Below are positions 25,280 through 32,299 of a stretch of DNA of 41,504 nt, piece by piece; within the stretch, counting starts at the first letter, position 1; each line of letters opens with the position of its first letter. This DNA comes from Clostridiaceae bacterium. Its GTDB lineage: Bacteria > Bacillota > Clostridia > Oscillospirales > Acutalibacteraceae. Under the pieces are notes generated by a model. It worked only from the letters and a program-made list of their open reading frames with translations, had not been told where the DNA came from and did no database searches. A program made the position numbers and the translations under genes. The stretch spans positions 1 to 41,504 of the forward strand of contig JAUMVO010000014.1 in assembly GCA_030530095.1 (NCBI GenBank), read 5' to 3'.

Positions 25280-26329
25280 ATGCTGACCCCCGATAAGATT
25301 AAGAATAAGACTTTCCAGACTACGGGTAAGGGCTCATACAGAGCGGAAGAGGTTAACGCCTTTATGGAAGAGGTATCGGCTTCTTACGAGCAGGTTTTCC
25401 GTGAGAACGGTGAAATCATAAAGAAGATGAGCATCCTTGCCAACAAGATTGAGGAATATAAGAAGGAAGAGGATTCTCTTCGCTCTGCTCTTTTGTCAGC
25501 TCAGAAGCTTGCCGATCAGATTACCGCCGAGGCTCAGGAAAAGGCTGACAGTGTTGTAGCCGAAGCTAAGGCTAAGGCTGACGCGATAGTTGCCGAGGCC
25601 GAGAGCAATGCTCAGAAGCTCGAAAGCGACGCAAAAACTCAGGCTGACGCTAAGATTTATGAGGCGAATAAAGAGGCGAACGAGGTTATCGGCGGGTTGA
25701 ACCGTAAGGTTACCCAAGAAAAGCTCGTTCTTGAGATGCTTCAGAGAGAGGTCGGTGCGTTCAAGAACAAGATGATGGATATGTACAAGGATCATCTTTC
25801 GTTGCTTGACAGACTTCCTTCAATTGCCGCTGAGCAGGCTGAGACTGAGGATCCTGCCGAGGAAGCTCCCGTTGAGGAGACTGCTGCCGAGGAAATCGCC
25901 GAAGAGACAACCGAGAGCGCCGATGACGTAATCGAGGCTCTTGAAGATGTAGCAGGGGACAGTGATGACGGCTTCGTATTTATTGATACGGAAGCTGACG
26001 ATGAAGAAGCCGAAACCGAGGAAGAGGCAGCTTCCGAAATCCTTACCTATGAGCCCGCTGCAGCTCTTGACGATACAGATGAGTTTACGCTTGATTCAAC
26101 ATCCTCCGATGAGGGCGAGCTCGTATTTGAAGATGTTGCTTCGGGTTCGGACGAGGAAGACGGCTTTTCGCTTTCCTTCGACGATGTTGACCTTGATGAC
26201 GACGAGGAAGAAGAGGTTATAGAGCCTATTGCTTCCGAATATGCTCCCGCTGATGAAATCAGTGAGGAAAAGGATGACGAGGAAGACGATGAGGGCTTCT
26301 CGTTCAAGGGATTTTTCAAAAAGAAATAA
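25280..26329 (+). CDS. divIVA: DivIVA-domain protein with long acidic tail
   Basis: A 349-aa coiled-coil protein that marks curved membrane at poles and septa. The N-terminal domain has LTPDKIKNKTFQTTGKGSYR followed by EEVNAFMEEV, the usual DivIVA start, then a coiled coil (about residues 40-170) with Ala/Glu/Lys heptads. From about residue 190 the protein is a highly acidic, low-complexity tail of about 150 residues rich in Glu, Asp, Ser and Ala, ending in a basic SFKGFFKKK. Typical DivIVA is about half this length, so the tail is lineage-specific. GGAG precedes ATG 25280. The tail suggests interaction with basic partners, but that is inference. Confidence 0.93.
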   Translation: MLTPDKIKNKTFQTTGKGSYRAEEVNAFMEEVSASYEQVFRENGEIIKKMSILANKIEEYKKEEDSLRSALLSAQKLADQITAEAQEKADSVVAEAKAKADAIVAEAESNAQKLESDAKTQADAKIYEANKEANEVIGGLNRKVTQEKLVLEMLQREVGAFKNKMMDMYKDHLSLLDRLPSIAAEQAETEDPAEEAPVEETAAEEIAEETTESADDVIEALEDVAGDSDDGFVFIDTEADDEEAETEEEAASEILTYEPAAALDDTDEFTLDSTSSDEGELVFEDVASGSDEEDGFSLSFDDVDLDDDEEEEVIEPIASEYAPADEISEEKDDEEDDEGFSFKGFFKKK

Positions 26330-26344
26330 TCAGAGGGTGAAACA

Positions 26345-26842
26345 ATGCTTCAGCTTATAACTGTATTGGTTATCGCCGCGTTAATTGCGGTCGATCAGCT
26401 TATAAAGTTTGCCGTGCTGGAGCATTTAGCCCCGATAGGCAGCTATTGCCTTATAGATAAAGTATTAAGTCTGACGTACGTTGAAAACACCGGTGCCGCA
26501 TTCGGCTCACTTAGCAGTCATACTGCTTTGCTGAGCGTTTTTACGGCGGTTGTGCTTGTAGTCGGACTTATTTACTTATTAACGGGAAAAAGCACCTCGA
26601 AGCTTGCTTACGTCTGCATTACCGCGATTATTGCCGGCGGTGCCGCAAATCTTATAGACCGCGTGTTCAGAGGTTATGTAATCGATTATATCGAGCCGCT
26701 GTTCGTAAAGTTTGCGGTGTTCAATTTTGCCGATATCCTTGTCACCTGCGGCGCTATAATACTGATTATCCGATTGATTTACGATATAGTTAAGCAGGCT
26801 GAAGAAGATAAGGCGAAAAAAGGGGAGAGTGCCGATGAATAG
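26345..26842 (+). CDS. lspA: Lipoprotein signal peptidase LspA
   Basis: A 165-aa membrane aspartyl protease that removes signal peptides from diacylglyceryl-modified prolipoproteins. It has four hydrophobic helices. The catalytic aspartates are D105 in NLIDRVFRGYVIDYI and D130 in FNFADIL; VENTGAAFG is another conserved region. A charged C-terminal tail (EEDKAKKGESADE) stays in the cytoplasm. It overlaps rluD by 8 bp. Confidence 0.96.
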   Translation: MLQLITVLVIAALIAVDQLIKFAVLEHLAPIGSYCLIDKVLSLTYVENTGAAFGSLSSHTALLSVFTAVVLVVGLIYLLTGKSTSKLAYVCITAIIAGGAANLIDRVFRGYVIDYIEPLFVKFAVFNFADILVTCGAIILIIRLIYDIVKQAEEDKAKKGESADE

Positions 26843-27755
26843 TATCAGTATTCTCGTCGACAGCCAGTTTGAGGGTGAGAGAATCGACCGCTTTCTGGCG
26901 TTCGTGTTTCCCGCTTCATCACGTTCGTATATACAGAAAGCCATTGAAAGCGGCGGCGTACTTGTAAACGGCAGTCCGGTCGGCAAAAGCTATAAGATAA
27001 AAGCCGAGGACAGTGTTGAATACACACCGCTTGAACCCGTTAAGCTTTCGGTCGAGGCTGAGAATATACCGCTCGATATCGTTTATGAGGACGACGATTT
27101 GCTCGTTGTAAACAAGCCGAAGGGCATGGTTGTTCATCCTGCGCCCGGCAATTACAACGGAACGCTTGTTAACGCGCTTATGTATCACTGCGGAGACACT
27201 CTCTCAGGTATTAACGGCGTTTTACGACCGGGAATAGTTCACCGTATTGATAAAAACACAAGCGGATTGCTGATAGTCGCAAAAAACGATTTTGCGCACA
27301 AAAGCCTTGCTCTGCAGATTAAGGAGCACAGCTTCACCCGTGAATACCGTGCGGTTGTCACGGGACATCTTAAGGAGCAGTCGGGTTCGGTCTGCGCGCC
27401 TATCGGCAGAAACCCGAATGATCGTAAAAAAATGTGCGTAACCGAGCATAACTCGAAAAATGCGATTACTCATTATGAGGTTATAAAGCAGTACGAAGGA
27501 TACGACTACGCGAAGTTTCGCCTTGAAACGGGCAGAACGCATCAGATAAGAGTGCACATGGCGTATATTGGCCATCCCGTTGCGGGCGACGACGTTTATT
27601 CGAAACCTAAGCCAAATGAGCTTCAACTTGACGGTCAGTGTCTGCACGCGGCAAAGATAGGCTTCATCCATCCGAGAAGCGGCGAGTACATTGAATTTGA
27701 AGCAGAGCTTCCCGAATACTTCAGGAAGTTTTTAGATACACTTAAAGAGTATTGA
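26835..27755 (+). CDS. rluD: RluA/RluD-family 23S rRNA pseudouridine synthase
   Basis: A 306-aa RNA pseudouridine synthase. The N-terminal S4 RNA-binding domain is at residues about 1-75 (RIDRFLAFVFPASSRSYIQ). The catalytic domain has D139 in HRIDKNTSGLLIVAK and the family motif GRTHQIRVHM. ATG 26835 is chosen: GGGGAG lies 7 bp before it, while an in-frame GTG at 26829 is too close. The lspA-rluD pair is common in Firmicutes. The exact uridine targets (1911/1915/1917 in helix 69 for true RluD) are inferred from family only. Confidence 0.92.
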   Translation: MNSISILVDSQFEGERIDRFLAFVFPASSRSYIQKAIESGGVLVNGSPVGKSYKIKAEDSVEYTPLEPVKLSVEAENIPLDIVYEDDDLLVVNKPKGMVVHPAPGNYNGTLVNALMYHCGDTLSGINGVLRPGIVHRIDKNTSGLLIVAKNDFAHKSLALQIKEHSFTREYRAVVTGHLKEQSGSVCAPIGRNPNDRKKMCVTEHNSKNAITHYEVIKQYEGYDYAKFRLETGRTHQIRVHMAYIGHPVAGDDVYSKPKPNELQLDGQCLHAAKIGFIHPRSGEYIEFEAELPEYFRKFLDTLKEY

Positions 27756-27776
27756 TATAAAAAAGGAGAAAAGGTT

Positions 27777-28619
27777 ATGGATGCTTCTATGAAAAAAGAG
27801 CTTGAGATTTTCGCCACTAAAGCGCGTATAGCTTCTACGGAAGGTATCTACTGCGCCAAGGCGGGACATCCGGGCGGTTCACTGTCGATCTGCGACGTGC
27901 TTTCGTATCTTTACAACGTTGAAATGAAGATTGACCCTGCCAATCCCAAGTGGGATGAAAGAGACCGTTTCGTTCTCTCAAAGGGCCATGCGGCTCCTGC
28001 ACTTTATGCGACGCTTGCGCTTAAGGGCTTCTTCCCCGTAGAGGATATGAAGACTCTGCGTAAATCCGATTCCTACCTTCAGGGACACCCGAATATGAAC
28101 AAGGTTCCCGGTGTTGATATGAGCACGGGTTCTCTCGGTCAGGGAATTTCCTGCGCGGTCGGTATGGCAATCGGAGCGAAGCTCGACGGTGCCGATTACA
28201 GAGTTTACACTATACTCGGTGACGGCGAAATCGAGGAGGGCGAGGTATGGGAGGCCGCTATGCTCGCGGCTAACAGAGGACTTGACAATCTCGTTGCAAT
28301 CGTTGACTTCAACGGACTTCAGATTGACGGCACTATCGAAGAGGTTAATTCAGCCTGCCCGATAGCCGATAAGTTCCTCGCGTTTAACTGGAACGTAATC
28401 GAAATCGACGGTCACAACTATGACGAAATCGAGTCTGCTTTCAAGGCGGCGAGAGACGAAAAGGGCGCGCCGACATGTATCGTTATGAAGACGGTTAAGG
28501 GCAAGGGCATTTCCTATATGGAAAATGCAGTCGGCTGGCACGGCAAAGCTCCCAATGAAGAGGAGTTTAATCAGGCTATGACCGAGCTTAATGCGAAGCT
28601 TAAAGAATTGGAGGCGTAA
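27777..28619 (+). CDS. Transketolase, N-terminal (TPP-binding) subunit
   Basis: A 280-aa subunit of a split transketolase, which shifts two-carbon units between sugar phosphates in the pentose phosphate pathway. The substrate region GHPGGSLSICD and the thiamine-diphosphate motif GDGEIEEGEVWEA with the downstream FN pair (VDFNGLQIDG) are clear. Length equals the N-terminal half of a full transketolase, and the second half follows as its own gene after 2 bp. Splitting is common in Clostridia and archaea. AAGGAG precedes ATG 27777. Confidence 0.95.
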   Translation: MDASMKKELEIFATKARIASTEGIYCAKAGHPGGSLSICDVLSYLYNVEMKIDPANPKWDERDRFVLSKGHAAPALYATLALKGFFPVEDMKTLRKSDSYLQGHPNMNKVPGVDMSTGSLGQGISCAVGMAIGAKLDGADYRVYTILGDGEIEEGEVWEAAMLAANRGLDNLVAIVDFNGLQIDGTIEEVNSACPIADKFLAFNWNVIEIDGHNYDEIESAFKAARDEKGAPTCIVMKTVKGKGISYMENAVGWHGKAPNEEEFNQAMTELNAKLKELEA

Positions 28620-28621
28620 TT

Positions 28622-29566
28622 ATGGCAGACGTAATTAAATGCGCAACCCGTGACGCTTACGGTAAGGCGCTCGTTGAACTGGGCGACAGAGGGGAGAATA
28701 TTATCGTTCTCGATGCTGACCTTGCCGCCGCTACAAAGACGGGTATGTTCAAAAAGGCTCATCCCGACAGATTTATCGACGTAGGTATTGCCGAGGGCAA
28801 TCTTATGGGCGTTGCCGCTGGACTTGCCGCGACGGGACACACTGTATTCGCTTCGTCCTTTGCAATGTTTGCGGCGGGCAGAGCCTTCGAGCAGATAAGA
28901 AATTCAATCGGTTATCCGCATCTTAATGTTAAAATAGGCGCTACTCATGCAGGTATATCGGTAGGCGAGGACGGCGCAAGCCATCAGTGCTGTGAGGACA
29001 TCGCGCTTATGCGTACAATTCCGGGTATGGTTATACTCAATCCCGCAGACGACGTTGAGGCGAGACTCTGCGTATTTGCGGCACTCGAGCACGAAGGTCC
29101 CGTCTATATGCGTTTCGGCAGACTTGCGGTTCCGAGAGTGTTCGATGAGGATTATAAGTTTGAAATCGGCAAGGGCAACGTGCTTGTCGAGGGTACTGAC
29201 GTTACAATTATTGCGAGCGGTCTTATGGTAAACGAGGCGCTCATTGCCGCCGAAAACCTTAAGGCTGACGGCATTTCGGCAAGAGTTGTAAATATGGCGA
29301 CAATCAAGCCGATTGACCGTGATATTATCATTGATTCGGCTAAGAAAACGGGCGTTATCGTTACTGCTGAGGAGCATAACATTATCGGCGGTCTCGGCTC
29401 GGCAGTAACAGAGGTTGTATGCGAGAGCGTACCCGTACCGGTTATCCGCGTCGGTGTTAACGACGTGTTCGGAAAATCCGGCCCTGCAGTTGAACTCCTG
29501 CATATTTACGGACTTGACGCCGAGAATATTGCCGCCAACGCAAAAGAGGCAGTGAAGCTCAAATAA
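28622..29566 (+). CDS. Transketolase, C-terminal subunit
   Basis: A 314-aa partner of the preceding gene, holding the pyrimidine-binding and C-terminal domains. E58 in GIAEGNLMG is the glutamate that activates TPP; GASHQCCEDIALMRTIPGM and VTAEEHNIIGGLGSAV are typical. The ribosome site GGAGG is inside the end of the N-subunit gene, giving tight coupling. It ends the housekeeping run and is followed by a strong terminator. Confidence 0.95.
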   Translation: MADVIKCATRDAYGKALVELGDRGENIIVLDADLAAATKTGMFKKAHPDRFIDVGIAEGNLMGVAAGLAATGHTVFASSFAMFAAGRAFEQIRNSIGYPHLNVKIGATHAGISVGEDGASHQCCEDIALMRTIPGMVILNPADDVEARLCVFAALEHEGPVYMRFGRLAVPRVFDEDYKFEIGKGNVLVEGTDVTIIASGLMVNEALIAAENLKADGISARVVNMATIKPIDRDIIIDSAKKTGVIVTAEEHNIIGGLGSAVTEVVCESVPVPVIRVGVNDVFGKSGPAVELLHIYGLDAENIAANAKEAVKLK

Positions 29567-29586
29567 TTTAATATTTCAATTATTAG

Positions 29587-29620
29587 CGGGCGCTCATCAG
29601 AGCGCCCGTTAACTTTTTTA
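29587..29620 (+). terminator. Rho-independent terminator after the transketolase genes
   Basis: Perfect 9-bp GC-rich stem CGGGCGCTC / GAGCGCCCG with ATCA loop, followed by TTAACTTTTTT. Confidence 0.9.
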
Positions 29621-29674
29621 CAACTTGTACATAGTATGAACAGGGGAGCAAAATACAATTAAGGAGAGTTTAGT

Positions 29675-29863
29675 TTGAACACTGACGAAACTATGAAAAG
29701 CGAGTATTTCGGCACACCGATTTTGCCGGAAACAGTCGCAGTGACTATGGCGTACGTTCCGTTTCAAACGGATACGACCGAATATACGCCCGAAAAGGCG
29801 CTCAAATGCGGCACACTGTTTCCCGATCTGAACAAACCGTTTCTTGGAGGTGCGTGCAAATGA
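29675..29863 (+). CDS. cotJA: Spore coat protein CotJA
   Basis: A 62-aa spore-coat-associated protein. The C-terminal half matches CotJA: MAYVPFQ, then EYTPEKALKCGTLFP and the closing LNKPFLGG. The start is TTG at 29675 with AAGGAG at 29661-29666; the next ATG has no ribosome site. First gene of the cotJABC operon, which in Bacillus is transcribed in the mother cell under sigma-E. The stop overlaps the cotJB start (ATGA). I saw no convincing sigma-E promoter. Presence of these genes argues the host forms spores. Confidence 0.9.
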   Translation: MNTDETMKSEYFGTPILPETVAVTMAYVPFQTDTTEYTPEKALKCGTLFPDLNKPFLGGACK

Positions 29864-30108
29864 CGCGAAAGCAGGCTTTATTGAGACTTTCACAGGTGCA
29901 GTTTGCAGCCTGGGAGCTTCACGTCTATCTCGACACACATCCTGACGACATGGCTGCTGCGCTTCGTTACAAGCAGTATGCGTCCGAATATCAGAAAATG
30001 CTCTCGGAGTTCGAGATGCAGTTCGGACCGATTACCGGACCGGCAAACGGAAATGAATGGCTTAAGGACCCGTGGCCGTGGGAAAACGCAAAGGAGAGTG
30101 ATTGCTGA
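29860..30108 (+). CDS. cotJB: Spore coat protein CotJB
   Basis: An 82-aa protein, recognised by its position between cotJA and cotJC and by the family pattern of an N-terminal helix (LLRLSQVQFAAWELHVYLD), THPDD, then LRYKQYASEY. The end contains a PWPWE motif also seen in CotJB proteins. GGAGGTG at 29847-29853 sets ATG 29860, which overlaps the cotJA stop by 4 bp. Likewise its stop overlaps the cotJC start (TGATG). It probably needs CotJC for assembly into the coat; that gene is broken here. Confidence 0.9.
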   Translation: MTRKQALLRLSQVQFAAWELHVYLDTHPDDMAAALRYKQYASEYQKMLSEFEMQFGPITGPANGNEWLKDPWPWENAKESDC

Positions 30109-30323
30109 TGTTCCAATATGAAAAGAAACTTCAATTTCCCGTCAATATAAAGAATCCCAACCCCGTTTACGCTAAGATAATCGCCACGCAGTACGGCGGC
30201 CCCGACGGTGAGCTCGGTGCCTCGCTGCGCTACCTTTCACAGCGCTATTCGATGCCCTATGCCGAGCTTAAAGGCCTGCTCACTGATATCGGCACAGACG
30301 AACTTTCGTTGGGATTTTTTTGA
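30108..30323 (+). pseudogene. cotJC: cotJC 5' fragment, interrupted by mobile element
   Basis: The first ~66 codons are a near-canonical CotJC (manganese-catalase-like spore coat protein): FQYEKKLQFPVNIKNPNP, then ATQYGGPDGELGASLRYLSQ, then LLTDIGTDEL. After DEL (codon ending 30305) the family should continue with Ala-His and metal-binding residues; instead the frame reads SLGFF and stops. The change falls at the end of the serine recombinase element, within the palindrome ACGAA-CT-TTCGT (30298-30309). The 3' two thirds of the gene, including most metal ligands, are not in the window. Either the gene is dead or it is restored by excision of the element. Confidence 0.9.
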
Positions 30324-31921
30324 TTATAAGCCTCAATTTCACTGCTTCCTGCAAGTATTCGTGCTGTCCAGACGCTCGGAATTGACTTTAAGTGAATATC
30401 CATCTTTCTGCCCTTGTAAACCACTATTTTGTCAATCATTTCCCGCATGAAGGCTTCGTCCGAAACCGAGCCGTCCATAATTTGTCTGAGATGCTTTTCA
30501 ATATCCTTGAGTATTTTTCCTTTATCCGCAATGTTCTGATTGTGGATTTTTTCTTTTTTAAGCCGTTCGGTCAGGGTTTCATATTCGGCGTTCAGGCGTT
30601 CACAGCCCTTTTTGTATTCTTCGGTTTCGATATCTCCCGACAGACACATGTCAAGCAGCTTCTGCTTCTTCTTTTCGGTTTTGGCAAGCTCCTTTTCATA
30701 GTAGGCTATGTTATCGTTGCTCGGCTCACTGTCAAGAACTGCTTTAACCGTTTTAAGCACCTTTTTAATGACTTTCTCTCTGCTTTTAAGTACATCGGTC
30801 ATTATTCGGTTAAGTATATCCGTGATGTCCTTTTCGCTTATGGAGTTCGTAGTGCATCCGATTGTTTCGCCGTTTTTATCCTTGCGCTTTGAACCGTTCT
30901 TCTGCGATTCAATACATACCCATTTGTTAGTTTTCTTTCCGTTTTTCATATACTTCGTTGTCCTTGTGAAGGTTGAACCGCATTCGGCACATTTGATTTT
31001 GCCTGAGAGCATATATCTGTTTGCAAATCCTGCCTGATTGGGTGTGCTTTTCTTTCTGCGCCGTTCTATTTCGAGCTGAGTTGCTTCAAACATTTCTCTT
31101 GAAATAATCGGCTCGTGGTGATCTCTTATTACAACGAATTCAAGTTGCCCTTCGTTTTTCTTTTTGGAGTGGGAGAGATAGTCGGGGGTGTAGGTCTTTT
31201 GCTGTATTAGATCTCCGCAGTATTTTTCATTTTTCAGCACACGCAGAATTACCGTATATGACCATTTCTTCATATAGGTTGAGGTTCTTATACCTTCTTC
31301 CTGAAGCTCTTTAGCAATCATGTGAGTGCCTTTTCCTTCGACAAGGAATTTGTGGAAGATAAGCCTGACTGTTTTTGCGCCTTCTTCGTTAATAATAAGT
31401 TTTCCGTCACGAACATCGTAACCGAGCATATCTCTGCCGAACACCTTGCCTTGCTCCATCATTCTTCGCTGTCCCCATTTTACACGCTCACTTGTCTTTC
31501 GGCTTTCTTCCTGTGCTATTGAGGACATTATTGTTAAGCGTAATTCTGCATCGGGATCAAGCGTATTTATGTTATCGTTCATAAATATTACGCCTATGCC
31601 CAATCGCTTCAGCTCTCTGGTATAACCGATACTGTCAAGCGTGTTTCTTGCGAATCGGCTTATCTCCTTTGTGATTATGATATCGAAGTTACCTCGCTTG
31701 GCATCCTCAATCATCTGATTGAAGGCGTTGCGCTTTTTTGTGCTTGTTCCGCTGATGCCTTCATCAACATAGATTTTAGAAAGCTCCCACAGGGGATTAC
31801 GCTTAATATAGTCATTGAAGTATCTCTGCTGACTTTCAAGCGAATTCGCCTGATCGAGACTGTCCGTTGATACACGGCAGTAAGCGGCTACCCGTTTAAT
31901 ATCGTTATCAAATTTATACAT
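30257..31921 (-). CDS. Large serine recombinase of the element
   Basis: A 554-aa site-specific recombinase. The N-terminal resolvase domain has the nucleophile Ser18 in YCRVSTD, then EISRFARNT and SSIAQEESRK. The Recombinase domain includes GYDVRDGKL and LKNEKYCGDL, followed by a zinc-ribbon with CAEC and later single cysteines (residues about 325-385) and a coiled coil near residues 420-480. ATG 31921 has AAGGAG upstream (reverse strand); the longer frame is not supported. The gene runs through the junction, so its last 15 or so residues (SSVPISVSRPLSSA) come from antisense cotJC. It is the integrase and probably the excisionase core, requiring a separate directionality factor. It is transcribed toward cotJABC. 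Confidence 0.95.
   Translation of the reverse strand: MYKFDNDIKRVAAYCRVSTDSLDQANSLESQQRYFNDYIKRNPLWELSKIYVDEGISGTSTKKRNAFNQMIEDAKRGNFDIIITKEISRFARNTLDSIGYTRELKRLGIGVIFMNDNINTLDPDAELRLTIMSSIAQEESRKTSERVKWGQRRMMEQGKVFGRDMLGYDVRDGKLIINEEGAKTVRLIFHKFLVEGKGTHMIAKELQEEGIRTSTYMKKWSYTVILRVLKNEKYCGDLIQQKTYTPDYLSHSKKKNEGQLEFVVIRDHHEPIISREMFEATQLEIERRRKKSTPNQAGFANRYMLSGKIKCAECGSTFTRTTKYMKNGKKTNKWVCIESQKNGSKRKDKNGETIGCTTNSISEKDITDILNRIMTDVLKSREKVIKKVLKTVKAVLDSEPSNDNIAYYEKELAKTEKKKQKLLDMCLSGDIETEEYKKGCERLNAEYETLTERLKKEKIHNQNIADKGKILKDIEKHLRQIMDGSVSDEAFMREMIDKIVVYKGRKMDIHLKSIPSVWTARILAGSSEIEAYNQKNPNESSSVPISVSRPLSSA
30298..30309. other. Candidate attachment-site core (one end of the element)
   Basis: A perfect small inverted repeat, ACGAA-CT-TTCGT, falls exactly where cotJC similarity ends. 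Large serine recombinases cut at a two-base core flanked by imperfect inverted repeats, so CT (30303-30304) is a reasonable crossover dinucleotide. The partner site is outside the window, so no direct repeat can be shown. Confidence 0.5.
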
Positions 31922-31937
31922 TTTTTCATCTCCTTGT

Positions 31938-31953
31938 TGTGTTCTTAAACACA
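31938..31953 (-). promoter_or_regulatory. Inverted repeat in the recombinase leader
   Basis: Perfect TGTGTT-CTTA-AACACA lies between the -10 box and the ribosome site of the recombinase gene, positioned as an operator. Confidence 0.5.
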
Positions 31954-31954
31954 C

Positions 31955-31982
31955 ATTATATTCAGAACTTTTAATAAGTCCA
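31955..31982 (-). promoter_or_regulatory. Promoter of the recombinase gene
   Basis: On the minus strand: TGGACT (31982-31977), 16-bp spacer, perfect TATAAT (31960-31955), about 35 bp before the start codon. Confidence 0.6.
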
Positions 31983-31994
31983 GCATTATTTTTC

Positions 31995-32020
31995 GGTGCG
32001 GCGAGGGGAGTCGCCGCACC
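31995..32020. terminator. GC-rich hairpin between the small ORF and the recombinase
   Basis: Perfect 10-bp stem GGTGCGGCGA / TCGCCGCACC with a 6-nt loop, 8 bp after the stop of the small minus-strand gene. Neither side has a good U tract, so it may be a weak terminator or a structural element separating the mobilization operon from the recombinase gene. Confidence 0.5.
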
Positions 32021-32027
32021 TCTTTAA

Positions 32028-32189
32028 TTATTGCTTTTCAATGTATCGCTCGTATTGATTCTGATTTATAAAACCGTTTTTCAAAAGTGAAATGAGCAAC
32101 GCATTTTCAATCGTTTGTTCCAATAAGTCATTATCAACATTCGCAGTATAATTTTCGTTTTCATTTTCAAAGATGATTTTGGTTTTCAC
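32028..32189 (-). CDS. Small SHOCT-like protein, 53 aa
   Basis: A gene starting at GTG 32189 with GAGG 8 bp upstream on the minus strand. The product begins MKTKIIFENENENY and ends with a SHOCT-type short helical hairpin: LEQTIENALLISLLKNGFIN followed by QNQYERYIEKQ. Comparable short C-terminal domains occur in tiny proteins encoded next to serine recombinases in Clostridial elements. Function unknown; it could be a recombination directionality factor, but this is a guess from size and position. It lies between the relaxase and the recombinase, on the same strand. Confidence 0.65.
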   Translation of the reverse strand: MKTKIIFENENENYTANVDNDLLEQTIENALLISLLKNGFINQNQYERYIEKQ

Positions 32190-32230
32190 TCCAATCGCCT
32201 CAACGAAAACTATGCTTTGTCAACTTGTAC

Positions 32231-32290
32231 TTATGCTATCAACGCTCCTTTCATAATGAAACTTGATTTGCTAAAAAATATGTTTTTCAT
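32231..32290 (-). CDS. Possible 19-aa leader peptide
   Basis: ATG 32290 has a nearly perfect ribosome site (TAAGGAGGAAAT) that overlaps the end region of the relaxase gene. The frame encodes MKNIFFSKSSFIMKGALIA and then stops, 41 bp before the GTG of the SHOCT-like gene. Its strong start and position suggest translational coupling or a leader role; a functional peptide is unproven. Confidence 0.3.
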   Translation of the reverse strand: MKNIFFSKSSFIMKGALIA

Positions 32291-32299
32291 ATTTCCTCC

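Noticed and set aside
26047-26319. Serine-rich 90-aa minus-strand frame
   Set aside because: It is the antisense reading of the acidic GAX/GAY codons of the DivIVA tail, which produces poly-Ser automatically.
29630-29659. Sigma-E promoter for cotJA (CATAGTAT or AATACAAT as -10)
   Set aside because: The second candidate would start transcription inside the ribosome site, and the first lacks a matching -35 at a proper distance.
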